From positions 496,001 through 560,000 of the forward strand of contig JAEHOE010000015.1 in NCBI GenBank assembly GCA_016858145.1: DNA of 64,000 nucleotides. The letters run 5' to 3'. How positions within the stretch are numbered: position 1 is the first letter of the stretch; each line of letters begins with the position of its first letter. The stretch comes from Edaphochlamys debaryana. Its lineage: Eukaryota; Chlorophyta; Chlorophyceae; Chlamydomonadales. Positions 12,182 to 24,009 of the stretch are shown here, piece after piece. The notes below the pieces were generated by a model. The model was not told where the DNA came from and did no database searches. It worked only from the letters and a program-made list of their open reading frames with translations. Position numbers and translations under genes: made by a program.

Positions 12182-15100
12182 ATGCCTGAGTGGCAGGACC
12201 CCTGCATGACAGCTGCGGAGGATTGCGGTGTGCAGTTCGCCAAAGAGGCCGTGCTTCCAGTTCCTGAAACTCTTAACGCAATCCTGGTCGGGCGTGAGGA
12301 GGCAGAGTTGCTGACAGCCGTGGAGGCCACGCTGTCTGAGGTTAATGGGCTCAATTTCGCGCGCCAACTTTGCGTCCGCGGGGCCCTCGTGGCGCTGCAT
12401 ATCAGCAGCGGAAGGCTTGATGGAAGCAGCGCGATTGTCATCAGACGCCTCCACTCCGTTGGTGAGGACCGCGGAGCGCCGAACCTGCGTTCTCGCGAGT
12501 TCCGTCGCAGAAGATTTGCAGGCGGCGCCGCTGCACAATTTCAAGGCCCGGGTCAGGCCCAGACCACACTCCTCTCTCTGTTCATGGCTTCCCGAGTGCC
12601 TCGTCAACCTTCCCCTAACTCCGCAGACCTGTCTCGGCAGCTGGTGCGTGTGGATGGCGGCGAGGTGCACCCCCTGGTCGCAGTGCTGCCCGGGCCGCCC
12701 ACCGCCCAGCAGTGGCGGGAGGCGTGTAGGGAGCTGGCGGGCAGGCTGCTGCGGGGGGAGGCAGAGCACGCAACCGCGGCAGAGGTGCGCTGGGGCCACA
12801 GGTCAGAGCTACGTGGGTTTGCACGTGACACCGTGTCCCAACCCTGAGACCTCTTCAATCCCTCGCAGCTTCGGTCCGTGTGCGAACGCCTCGCGGTGCT
12901 GCAGTGGTGCGCTGCGGAGCTGCCGGCCCCTGGGCAACCCCTGGACGCCGCTCGGCGCAAGGCGCTCGAGGGTGTGCTGGCAGCATGTGAGATGGACGCC
13001 GGCACATGGGAGCTGTGGCGGCGGGAGCTGGGGAAGTGGCGGTGGGACGCGGAGCGAGCGGCTGAGCTCGCCGCCACCGGCAGTCCCGTCAAGCCTGCAA
13101 CTGACGAAGTCCCGGCTCCGCAGCCGCCGACCCCACAGATGGACTGCGGGGGCCCAGCGCGGAGCCGCTGGCGGGTACCGGTACGGCAGCGAGCACTCCT
13201 GTGGATGCGGCCGGCACCCTGGCGGCTCCGGCCGCCCCGCCTGCAGCTCTCAGCGCCTCCAAACATGCAGGCGGTGGCCTGACAGCCGCGCCAACGACTC
13301 CCAGCAGCCTCTTGGTGGCAGAGAACGACGGCCCAGCCCTCAAGCGGGCGCGAGGTGGCTGCCTCGGAACCGACGCTGACAAGGCCTGCGAAGGCCCAGA
13401 CGCCAAGCAGCAGCGGACGTCGTGGGCCCTAGGCCTACGGCCAGGCCACCAGTTGGAGCCGGATGCGTGTGGCCCTCATGTCGACGGCCCCAGCGAGTCG
13501 CCGGTCCGGCTGCGTGCTGAGGGCCCCGCAGCGGCAGGCGCGGGGCCGCTACCTGTGCCCTCACGCAGTCCAGTGCTGCCGCCGGTTGCGTCAGCTGTTG
13601 CGCCGCGGCAGGTTGTGGTGGCCGCTGCCACGGCTTCCGGCCCCCACAGAGCCCCCGAGCGCTCCCCGCAGCACCCCTCTCCGCGTCGCTCCCGCTCTCG
13701 GTCCCGGCCCCGAGGAAAGGACGGAAGACCTGGCTCTAAGGCCCGGGGCCGGTCCCAGTCACGTGGCCGCTCCCAGTCCCGGTCCCGCTCCCGGTCCCGG
13801 TCTCATCGTCAGTCCGAGTCCCGATCCCAATCGGGTTCACGCCATAGCCCTCGCGGGCGCCGGACGGGCACTGCGTCGCGGTCCCCTGGCAGGGCCCATG
13901 GCGACTGGAGGACGGTGGAGGACTGGGCGCGTGACGTCCACCGCTTCCTGCTGTCCCAGCCGGGCTGCAAGATGGCATGGGCAGACATCGCCAGGCAAGG
14001 ATAGGGGTTACGGGTTGCGGTTGGGGTGGGTGGCTGAGGTAGGGTGTGTGAGCCTCAGCCAGGTTTACCAATATGCTTGGGCTGGAAGGGCCGCAAGGGA
14101 TGCTGTTTTTGTGAAGACCCGTGCACGCTTGCACTCCCCTCTCACACAGGGCCGGGTACGAGATCCCCGGCCGCTTCAAGCCATCTGGGAGCTCCCTGAC
14201 CGGCTTCCTGTACACGTTCCCGAACCTGTGGACGCTGTCCGACCCCAAGCGGCCCAAGGACCAGCCCCTCGAGCTCACAGCCATTCCGCATGAGGCACGG
14301 CGCAAGATCGAGGCAGAGGTGGAGGCCAAGTGGCCGACGGCGGAGGACTGGGCTCGTGACGTCCACCGCTTCCTCCTGTCCCAGCCGGGTTGCAAGATGG
14401 CCTGGTTGGATATCGTCAGGCAAGCGTATAGAAAACGGGTTGCATGCGCTGAGGTGGTTGATTTGAGCTGTGTGAGCTTAGGGCAGTCACCGCTGCTGCT
14501 GCTCCGTTATGCGCTTGCTCCTAGCTGCTCGTGAACACCAACATCACACTATATCTGGCCTTCTCGCGTGCAGGTCCGGCTTCGAGGTCCCCACTCGCTT
14601 CAAGCCTTCCGAGCGCTCCCTGACGGGCTTCCTGTACACGTTCCCGGACCTCTGGACGCTGTCCGACCCCAACCGGCCCAAGCACCTGCCCCTCGAGCTC
14701 ACCGCCATAGCGCCCGGGGAGGCACGGCGCAGCAGTGAAGCCGAGGCGGAGGCCAAGTGGCCTACGGCGGAGGACTGGGCCCGAGACCTCCACCGCCACC
14801 TTCTATCCCAACCGGGCCGCAAGATGACCTGGGCTCAGCTCGCCAGGCAAGTGTACGGATGGCACGGGAAGCTGTAGCTGTGCTTTCAAAGCACTGGGCG
14901 AACCAAGCGGCCTAACCGATACAGTGATGGAGCATCACCCCAGCTGTCTAGGTCGTCATTGGCTACTTCAAGTGCGGCCCTGAATCTTTTTCTTGCACTG
15001 CCATTGCTAACCCAGGTCCGGCTTCGAGGTGCCGCTCAAGCTCAAGCCACGCAATATCGGCTTTACCCGCTTCCTGAGGACTTTCAGCGACCTGTGGACG

Positions 15101-16336
15101 CTGTCCGACCCCAACCGGCCCAAGGACCAGCCCCTCGAGCTCACCGCCATACCGCCGGGGGAGGCGGTGCGAGGCCGCAGCCGCGAGCGCTCTCGGGCTG
15201 AGCAGGGCCGCGGCGGGAGCAGCAGGGCGTCTGGCTCACCGCCCCGGAAGCGGGAGCCGCGAGACGGCAGCTTGGAAGGGGCGGGACGCTCGAGTTCCGA
15301 TGGCGGCGGCGACAAGGGCGGCGGCGGGGCCTGGCCTTCCGCGTTTGCCTGGGCGGAGGCGGTGTATCGTTACCTGCTCGAGCAGCCGGACCACACCGTG
15401 AAGGTCTCCCGCCTGCACACGTGGGTGACAACGGTTTCGGTTTGGGGTTTCGGGCCGTGGCAAGATCTGGCGTGTACTGCAACCGTTGGACACTCTGGAC
15501 TCCTAATGACTGGTGCGCCCTTGTACGATCCCCAGGGTGGGACTGGGCCTGCCGGACAAGTTCCTCGGCGGCCTCACTGCCGCCGGTTTCCTCGGGAAAC
15601 CGGAGCTCCGTGCCCTGTGGACGATCTGGAACCCCAAAGTGTCCGCACCGCTGCAGCTCACCGCCCAGCCTGGAGCTCTGGAGCCCTGGCTGGAGTGGCA
15701 GCGGGAGCGGCAGCAGCGACAGCGGGACCAGGACGGGCGACAGGAGCGGGAGTGGGAGCGAGAGCGAGAGCGGGGGGCGCCGGGGTCACGGGAGGTGGAC
15801 CGAGAGCGGAGCAGGGAGCGGGGCGAGAAGGACCGGTCGGGGCGGAGGCGGAAGGCGTCTGTGGAGCGCGGCGGGGGGGATGCCTCGCCGCGTCGTGAGC
15901 GACACGCGTCCCGGCCCGGGACGGAGTCGGGCCCCAGCCCCGCACCGGACTCCGAGGAGGGCTTCAAGCGGCGTGTGGCCACGTTCCTGTCTGAGCAACC
16001 CGGGCGCTCCGCAACCATGCCGTCGCTGTGCAAGTAAAGAGGGCGGGGCCGGGCGCCTGCCCCAGAGGGTCTGAGCCACTGCGGGAATGGAAGGCCTTGC
16101 GTCAGCTCCTCACCCCTGTACAGCTACATGTGAGCTCCCCCCACTATTGCTTTTTGCCCTTGCCGCATTGCATCCCCAGGGCTGGGCTGTCGGTTCCAAG
16201 CGCTGTGCTGGGGGGTCGGTCGCCGTCCGCCTGGTACCGGCAGCACAAGAGCCTGTGGCGGCTGAGCAAGGATGATACTCTGACTTTGATGCTGGCGGAC
16301 AATGCGTTCAAGATTCTCGGGCTTATGCCAGAGTGA
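12182..16336 (+). CDS. WR2: RS-rich protein with five winged-helix-like repeats, one frameshift
   Basis: Closest relative of WR1. Exons inferred: 12182-12461, 12627-12784, 12869-13994, 14150-14419, 14574-14846, 15016-15420, 15536-16033 and 16180-16336. Domain order matches WR1, with one extra winged-helix-like repeat (GYEIPGRFKPSGSSLTGFLY and GFEVPTRFKPSERSLTGFLY are consecutive near-copies). The RS tract is at about 13680-13850. The introns at 13995, 14420 and 14847 all have GC donors. The frame changes in exon 3 between about 13140 and 13155, next to a GGGGG run, when compared with WR1; this could be a real 1-2 nt indel or an assembly error. The last exon encodes GLSVPSAVLGGRSPSAWY and ends GLMPE. 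ATG 12182 is preferred because the A motif starts about 30 residues later; ATG 12206 is an alternative. Confidence 0.7.
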
Positions 16337-16449
16337 GACTGCGGGTGCGTGCAGTTGCAGCCTACCGGCATGCGCGCCCCATGGCCCTTATACAATCAAG
16401 TTTGCGCGGCGGAGACCGGTTCAACAGGACCTAACCCTAGGCTAGCGGC

Positions 16450-16660
16450 CCCTCAGCTCTCGGTGATGCACCCAAGTACTCCTCACCTTTCACACACATG
16501 CAACTCACGCATCTTAGCCTGGCTGGCTCTCCGCCGCGCCGATTCTCCCTGGCTTACACACGTTTGCAACTCACGTTGGTGCGTTGGTCTGGAGCTGGTG
16601 ATGGACGGGCAGCGACCAAGCAAGCGCTCTGCAGGGTAAAGGGGGTAGGTAGGAGGGCTC
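16450..16660. repeat. WR2 3' flank duplicated from or with the WR1 3' flank
   Basis: Shares interrupted blocks with about 9090-9240 (CCTCAGCTCTCGGTGATGC, CACACACATGCAA, GAGCTGGT, CGACCAAGC, GCGCTCTGCAGGG). This copy contains about 60 extra bases in the middle. It shows that duplication extended at least 300 bases past the stop codon. Confidence 0.6.
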
Positions 16661-17002
16661 TGAGCCCCTGCGGTAGTCAAGTTTCAATGGCACTGGAACG
16701 ATCGGACTTAGCAGCAAGTGCCCCCGTACGAGGCCGGCCTTGTGAGGTGTTGGCCTGTGTCTGCGACTCTCTGGCTGGGGGGTAGTAGTGCATTGGAGCA
16801 GGAGTGGGCAGGTGGTGGCCGGGCGGGCAGTGGGGCGCCAGCCGGCGAGGACGCCGGGTTGACTTCACGCTCGGCTCTTGCCGGTGTGCTGGTGACTCAC
16901 CTCAAGCTGGCTTCGAGTTGGTGACCTTGTCTTACGCGGCTGGACAACGTCACGTGCGCGTTGCATGGCAAGCGGCCTGGAGGTATCATGTCAAGTTGGC
17001 TG

Positions 17003-17026
17003 GGACCTGCTGCTAGGAGCAGGTCC
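17003..17026. repeat. Perfect 9-bp inverted repeat (hairpin)
   Basis: GGACCTGCT at 17003-17011 and AGCAGGTCC at 17018-17026 with a 6-base loop. It lies in the WR2-WR3 spacer about 200 bases before a LINE 3'-end fragment. Function unknown. Confidence 0.4.
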
Positions 17027-17189
17027 TTCGTGCTGTTGGTTGTGTTGGTGGGGAGGGCAAAGGGCCCCCACAACACGCTGCGTCGTCTTGTGTGAGGCAT
17101 GACCCAGGCCCTTAGCCTTCGGCTGCTGAGGAGGAGAAGGGGCCGGAGGTCTGTAGGGGTCTGTCGATGGCTGCGCTCGCAAGTGCAGG

Positions 17190-17250
17190 GCATAGCCTGG
17201 GTGTTCAGCGCTGTGACCCCAGGGGGGGCCTTCATTGTAAACACTGAGGA
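17190..17250 (+). mobile_element. LINE 3'-end fragment
   Basis: TTCAGCGCTGTGACCCCAGG followed by CCTTCATTGTAAACACTGAGG ends at 17249. It matches the terminal ~50 bases of the full LINE (42883-42929) with few differences. The 5' limit is unclear because similarity fades before about 17190. No target-site duplication was found. Confidence 0.55.
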
Positions 17251-18179
17251 CTGGGCATAGGGGAGCCTTCCGACACCGCATTAGCTCCCGCTGTATCCGT
17301 GGCACCATGGGATAGCGGGGACTGGGCTGTCCCGGGCTGTCAAGGAGTGTCAAGGACAGTCAAGGTGATGGTGCATGCAGTTGGTCGCCGTGCTGAGAAC
17401 ACATCGCGTCCGACCCCCCCTCATACATCGTGCAATGCCAGACAAAGCCAAGAGGATCGCAGCCATTAACATCCCCTGGTCGCAGCGGACGACGTCGCTG
17501 CAACAAAGCTTTGTTACAGGCTATTTCCACACGTAGCGTACTTTACCCTGGAGTTTTGGCGGGAGAGTCCGCGTAGAGCCGGCGTAGAGTCGGCGCAGCG
17601 TGAACGCTAGGCTTTACCCGCCAATAGCCGCCGTACGATGGCGCGAAATAGGCCGCCCGAAGACCCCTTTCACTGCACTTCTAGGCCACAACTGAAGCCA
17701 TGAATCGTAGGGCGCTTATGCGCCTCGCGGCGTCCCTGAGCTCGCTGCTCCTGACGCTCATTCTCGCGCTCGAGACGCGGACTGGCCCGACTGCGCTCAG
17801 AAGGTGCTCAGTGGGACCGGGGGCTGAAATGGAGTGAGTTGTGTGCTCCCGCCAATATGGCAGAGTGCGACTTTGCGATGTGGGCTGGTCGCGGGCAGGG
17901 GTCTTCGCAAAGTCGCCCAAGAGTCGCCGTAGAGTCATCGCGTTCACACCGGCCACGTGAAGCAGCGATTACAGTGGCTCCTCCGACTCCGGCTCCACCA
18001 CGGCTGCTGCTCCGCGCGGGCGCGAGCGGCAGCGGCGCGACACCGCGTCCTCCACGGGCTCATCGGCCCCGGCTTCCCAAGGCTTCCCCAGGCGGCTCGC
18101 GGCGGCAACGTCACGGCTTCCCTATGTCTCCACGTCTCCCGCGGCCACGGCTTCTGCGGCGCTCGCCGAGGATTCCAAG

Positions 18180-18490
18180 GCATCCAGACTCCGGTTCCGC
18201 TGACTCCGGTTCCCCGGCTTCCTCCCGCACATCGGCTCGTTATGTCGCGCTTGTGGGCGGATGGTGCCCCTAGTGGTGTGGTGCTGGTCGCTGACCGTGG
18301 CTCCGATGATTCCCCGACTCCGGCTCCTGCGTCTCCGGTTCCCCGCTTTCCTCCCCGCGCATCGGCTCGTGGTGCAGCGCATGTGGGCGGATGGTGCCCC
18401 TAGCGGTGTGGTGCAGGTCGCTGACCGCTGGCTCCGATGATTCCCCGACTCCCGGCCCCTGCGTCTCCGGTTCCCGTCTCCCGTCTCCGG
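18180..18490. repeat. 130-bp tandem repeat, two copies plus partial
   Basis: CATCGGCTCGT starts at 18230 and again at 18360, and both are followed by GTGGGCGGATGGTGCCCCTA and GGTCGCTGACCG. A period of 130 bp is therefore clear. A CCGGTTCCCG sub-motif is repeated several times up to about 18490. Frames through it end at stops, so it does not look coding. Confidence 0.6.
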
Positions 18491-18908
18491 TTCCCGTTTC
18501 CCTTCCATTCCTGGCTATCCTGACTATTCATCGTCCGCTCCCGAGCGTGATCGGGGCATGCAGTGTGCGGTCTGGTACCATCAGACCATTGCGAGCGGGT
18601 TGCGATCCCTCGCCACTGTAATTCTTGCTATACACCGGCCAATCCCGAACTCGGCCAAACACGGCCAAACGCGCTCCCCATCGCACGCAAATGGTTCCGA
18701 ACACTACGCGGTAACAGCAGAAGCAGTCAGCGGGCGAAAATTCGGAGCGGTGCGCGAGCTTGCCGGCGGCACTCTACGTGTGGAAACAGCGTGTTAGTTG
18801 AGCCCCGCCTCTGCTAGTTGACACCCACGAGCGACTCCACACGCTGCATTGATGAGCCATCACGTTACGCAGGCAGCTTAAGGCGCCTGGGCTCGTCAAA
18901 GGGCAAGA

Positions 18909-21900
18909 ATGTTAACGGCGGATTTCCTTGTGGAGGTGCTTCTACCGGTACCTGACACGCTGGGATCAATTCTGCTGACTCATGATGAAGCGCAGCAGCT
19001 CGCGGCTGTGACAGCCAGGCTCGATGCCACTGATGGGCTACACCCGGCGCCACACCTGGCGCGCTCGCTGGGTCTGCGAGGCGCGTTTGTGGCACTGGAT
19101 CCTGGGAACTGCCAATCCAGCAGCACAGCAGTGGTCATCAGGCGCCTGCAAACTGTCGGTAAGAACTACACGTGCCCAGGCCACGCAAAGTCACCCGCCT
19201 ACCCCGCGCCCCCACGCCCCACTCGCACTCTTTGCGTCCAGAGCTCCACCGCGGGGAGGTCCGTGTGGGCGATGGCAGCGAGGTGCACCCCCTGGCCGCA
19301 GTGCTGCCCGGACCGCCCACCGCCCAGCAGTGGCGGGAGGCGTGCAGGGAGCTGGCGGGCAGGCTGCTGCGGGGGGAGGCGGAGCACATGACTGCGGCAG
19401 AGGTGCGCTGGGGGCCGCAGGGCAGAACTGAGTGGGTATGCACGTCATTACCATCTCTTACGCCTCGGCCCTCCCTTCCCCACCCGCAGCTTCGGTCCGT
19501 GTGCGAGCGCCTGGCGGTGCTGCAGCGGTGCGCTGCGGAGCTGCCGGCCCCTGGCCAACCGCTGGACGCCGCCCGTCGCAAGGCGCTTGAGGGGGTGCTG
19601 TCAGCCCCAATGATGGACGAACTCACATGGGCTCTGTGGCGGCAGGAGCTGGGGAAGTGGCGGTGGGACGCGGAGCGGGCGGCTGAGCTCGCCGCCACAG
19701 GCGAGATCATGAAGCCGGGACCCGAGCCATCGCTGGAGCCGCAGATGGCGCTGCAAAGCCCAAAACCATCGTCCGACCAGGAGGGACCTCAACGGGGCAC
19801 GGTGCCGGTCGCCCAAGGCCGCCGAGAGTCCAGCTGCGAGGGTGCGGCAATCAGGGAGGCGGGGCCAGAGCCAGTGGCAGCTGTGCAGCCGCTGACCCTG
19901 CTGCAGCCAGATCAGCCTCTGGCAGAGCCTGGGGCGGGGCAAGACACCTCGGCTCACCTCGCGACAGCGGCAACAGGGCCTCCGCTGGAGGGCGCAAGCA
20001 GCGCGCCGCTACCGCCAAGGTCACCGGATGCGAGCATCTCCGCCAGTCAGCATCCGCCCACCTGCCGCCCCAACCGTCCCTCCTCACGTACGGTGGCTGA
20101 GCCGGGCAGCGAGCGGGGCCGCCAACGCCACTCCCGCTCCCGTTCCCCCTCCCATGCCCAATCCCCAAAACACCGGGAGCGCTCTCGCAAGACACGGAGC
20201 CGGTCTCGGTCGCATGCCCCACCCGCCCATCGCTCAAGGTCCCGCTCTCGATCTCGTCATGGCCATCGGCCCCGGTCCCACCACCGCGCCGGGTCCCGCT
20301 CCCCTTCCCGCCGCCGGTCTCCCTCTCCCGGGCGGCGGCAGGGCTCTCGGTATCCGCTGCCCGTCAGCGGTCATGCTGACGCGTCACGTCCGGGCCCAGG
20401 CGGCGGCCACAGCGACTGGCGGTCGGTGGAGGACTGGGCTGCGGACGTCGACAGCCTCCTCATGCGCCAGCTGGGGTACAAGATGGCATGGGAGGACGTT
20501 GCCAGGCAAGGATGGGGTACTTGTGGGTTGGTCAAACTGTGGCCACGCACTCCCTTGTCCCTTTGATATTGCACCGTGATGCACGTCCCCACCGGCGCAG
20601 ATCTTTCGTATCAACACCAGTATCATACGCAGCGGCATTGAGCTTGACCTGGCCTCGTTACTTGCAGGGCAGGGCTCGATATCCCCCCCAAGTTCCGCGG
20701 CACGCTCCTGCTGACCGGCTTCCTTGGCCGCTTTGGCCACCTGTGGACGCTGTCCGACCCCAACCGGCCCAAGGACCAGCCCCTCGAGCTCACAGCTATA
20801 CCGCCGGGGGAGGGGGCGGGAGATTGCACCCGCGAGCGCTCGCGGGCTGAGCCGGGCCGGGGCGAGGGTGGCAGCGTGTCTCGCTCACCGCCCCGGCAGG
20901 AGCTGCGGCAGGGGAAGGCGAGGGACAGCAGGTTGGAGCGCGCGGACCGCAATGGCGCCAGCAGACCGGGTCGGGATCGCATCCAATCACAACCAGGGGA
21001 GAGCGGCGTGACAGAAGGCCTGCCGAGCCGGGACCGAGAGCGAGAGCGAGGGGGCAGCCAAGGCCCCATGTGCGGCCCCCAGCAAGAGCCGGAAGGGCGC
21101 GTGGAGCGTGACCCGCACCTGGCGCTGGAATGGCCCATCGTGCAGGCCTGGGCCGAGTCCGTGTACCGCTTCGCGCGCAAGCAGCCCTCGTACACGGTCA
21201 CAGCCACACAGCTCGAGGGGTGAGCGGGCATGGTCTGTTGAGGGCGTGTCCTTCTAAGTGGGTGTGATCGTTGCGGGTTGCATGTGGTCATCAAGTGAAA
21301 GCAGGATTTCTCGTGGTTCTTATCGGCTCCTGAGGCTGTAGGAGTACAAGTGGCTGTTTGGGGGCTTTTCTCCGCGACACAGGGCATCTACCGTAACACA
21401 GGACAGCTTCCTCGGCCCTTTCGCCTGTCGTTCCGCGGATACCCTCGTCAAGTTTTGGCCTGCCTCCCCTGATGTGGGTTTACCCTCGACAGAGCCAACC
21501 TGGGGGTGCCAAGCAGGCTGCAGGGAGTGTACATGCTGCCAGCCCTGCTGTCGCGTCCCGATCGGGACTCGCGAGTTCCGGGCGCTCTGGGCGGTGGGTG
21601 GCGATGCTGGCCCCGGCCAGCCACTAAAGCTCAGCGCTCCGCCGGCGGCTCTGGAGCCCTGGCTCAAGCAGCAGCGGAGCCTGGAGCTGCGGCGGGCGCA
21701 GCAGTGGGAGCGACACATGCAGCAGGGGCGGGAGCGGGAGCGAGAGCGGCAGCTGGAGTGGGAGCTGGAAGTACAGCAGCGCGGGCAGCAGGACCACTTG
21801 CATCGCGAGCAGGAGCGGGACCGGCACCGGGATCGGGAGTGGGAGTGGGAGCGGGAGTGGCGGGTTGCGCTGGAGCGAGACGGCCACGGACAGAAGGCGG

Positions 21901-23114
21901 ACCGAGAGTGGCACCAGGGTGGCGAGAGGGGAGGGGCTCAAGGCGTGGGCAGCGGCGCTCCGCCGGGATCAGCCTCGGACAGAGACTGGCCCCAGGTGCA
22001 GAACTGGGCCGTCGACGTCTACCGATACCTGCTCACGCGGGTTGACCACACGGCGCCCGTGGCAGCGCTTTGCAGGTAAGCCCTAGACAGAGCCAAGGAT
22101 CTCGCATTGTGGGACCAAGAGATAAATCACATGTACACGTCTTACTTGCCGCTGCTGCTGGCTCCAAGCTCTGATGCGCGGTCCCCGCTCCCGCCCCGCC
22201 TTTCCCTGCAGCGTTGGGCTGGCAGTGCCGAGGCAGTTCTTGGACGGCTCCGTCGCGAGCTTTCTGTCGGGCCCTGAGTTCCGGGCCCTCTGGTCGGTCG
22301 GCAACGCTGGCCTCGGCCGGCCCCTGACCGTGACTGCCGCACCGGGCGCACTGCAGCCCTGGCTCCAGGCGCAGACGGAGCGGGAGGCAGAGCGGCAGCA
22401 GGAGCGGGATCAGGACCGGAGGCAGGAGCAGGGGCGAGGCAGGGAGGGGGAAGAGGGTACGCGTGAGCGGGACCGTGAGAGGCAGCGTCAGAGAGACAAG
22501 ACGCAGCAGGAGGGACGCGACGGGACACGGCGTTCGGAGCGCTCACCCCAGGGCCGTCGCCCGCCCAGCCCAGGGGGCAAGCCTCCCACAACCGAGAACC
22601 CCCCGGGATCCCGCGGCCCCAGTTGCCGGCAGGACACGGCACCGGGGCCCCGGCGTGGCTTGTCGTCGGCGGCACCGCAAGGGTCCCCGGCAGCAGAGGC
22701 CTTTGCTTGGGACCCAGAGGCGGACTACGTGCGCAGGCTGGCGCTGCACCTGGCACAGCAGCCCGGCAAGTCCTCTTCCGTGTACAAGCTCTCCTCGTAA
22801 GCAGACCGGGATGGGGGTATGGGCACGCACAGGCGCCCTCGCTTCGTCAAGTCGAGGGCGAAACCCGGTGGCAACAGGAGCTCAGAAATGGCTCGCTCAG
22901 GCTCACTGCTACCGCGTGGCCTTTACGCTGCCGCGCCCCGCCTGCCCCCAGGACTGCGGCGCTTCGGATTCCCTGGAACGTGCTCCGCGGCCGACGTCCG
23001 ATCGCCTGGTTCAAGAGCCACCTCGGGGTCTGGACAGTGACCACATCAGATCCGGTCACACTCACGCTGAGGCCGGGTGCGCTCGAGGCCCTTGGGCTGG
23101 TGCCTGGCCGGTGA
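18909..23114 (+). CDS. WR3: RS-rich protein with four winged-helix-like repeats, 13-bp frame-breaking insertion
   Basis: Exons inferred: 18909-19158, 19242-19402, 19490-20505, 20668-21219, 21493-22075, 22212-22796 and 22952-23114. The A domain begins VLLPVPDTLGSILLTHDEA. The B exon starts with a variant (ELHRGEVRVGDG) shared only with WR4. The RS domain at about 20110-20340 is strong. Winged-helix-like repeats follow, the second containing GPMCGPQQEPEGRVERDP, nearly identical to WR4. The intron at 20506 has a GC donor. In exon 5, 13 bases at 21561-21573 are absent from WR4 and shift the frame, so the downstream RE-rich, third and fourth repeats are in frame with each other but not with the start of that exon. 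The final exon encodes LRIPWNVLRGRRPIAWF and ends GLVPGR. Confidence 0.68.
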
Positions 23115-23344
23115 GGCGCGTGAGGCAGCTCCTCCTGCAGCAGGGAAGCGCGGATTTCTGGTGAATGGTGTGAGGCAGCTACCCTAAGAGGCTGCGACAG
23201 GTGAGAGCTGCCCTGTGAGTGGCCTCGAGTCTGGCGGCGTGCTGGACCGCGTGTGCTGGCGTAAGGGAAAGAGCAGCGTTGGGAAGGGTTGGGGTCCTTG
23301 CTGGGCGCTGTCCATGCTAAGCTATGGGTAGGGCGTGTCCGCAT

Positions 23345-24009
23345 CTCTGCAGCCCCGAGCTCTGGACTGCTGGCTGGAGTTGCAGCGGGGGCGGCAGCGA
23401 CAGCACAACCGAGGAGAGCGGCAGCAGGGGGGCGAGCCGGGGGCACGGGAGGTGGGTGGACAGTGGAGCAGGGAGGCGGCTGTGAAGGACCGATCCGCGG
23501 GGGAGGCGGGGGGCGTCTGTGGAGCGCGGCAGCGGGGATGCCTCGCCGCGTCGTGAGCGACACGCGTCCCGGCCCGGGTCGGAGTGGGGCCCCAGCCCCG
23601 CACCGGACTCCGTGGAGGGTTCCAAGCGGCGTGTGGCTACGTTCCTGTCTGAGCAACCCGGGCGCTCCGCAACCCTGCCGTCGCTGTGCAAGTAAGTAGG
23701 GCAGGGCCGGGCGCCTGCCCCCAAAGGGCCCTTCCCCAAGCTGCCATTGCCGGTCACTGTGGGGTGAAGGCCCCTGTGAGACATGCAGCGTATGCTGGAT
23801 GCGTCTCGTATGCTCATAACTCTTTGCCCTTGCCGCTCTGCCTCTCCGTCCAGGTCTGGCCTGTCGGTTCCAAGCCCTGTGCTGGCGGGGCGGTCGGCCA
23901 ACAACTGTTGCCGGGAGAACAAGAGCCTGTGGTGGCTGAGCAAGGATGAGACTCTGACTTGACGCTGGCGGACGATGCTCTTGAAAGGCTCGGGCTTACG
24001 CCAGAGTGA
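23345..24009 (+). pseudogene. Decayed 3' remnant of a WR1/WR2-type gene
   Basis: Matches the last two exons of WR1/WR2, not of the adjacent WR3. Recognisable pieces are an ALDCWLELQRGRQRQ-like segment, RRVATFLSEQPGRSATLPSL at about 23628-23690, a CAAGTAAGT donor, and a last exon beginning GLSVPSPVLAGRS at about 23857. A small deletion in the last exon turns DETLTLML into DETLT followed by a stop. There are no upstream exons, so this is a truncated duplicate. Confidence 0.7.

Larger units (their letters stand above)
16661..18908. other. WR2-WR3 spacer
   Basis: No supported gene. It contains the hairpin at 17003, the LINE fragment at 17190-17250, short GTCAAGGA-type repeats near 17338-17364, GTAGAGYCGGCG repeats near 17570-17596, and a two-copy 130-bp tandem repeat at about 18180-18440. 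The last 200 bases presumably carry the WR3 promoter. Confidence 0.45.

Noticed and set aside
14843..14860. GT donor at GTGTAC just after the GC donor in WR2
   Set aside because: Using it gives the wrong phase for the next acceptor, whereas the GC donor matches the phase and position of all paralogues.
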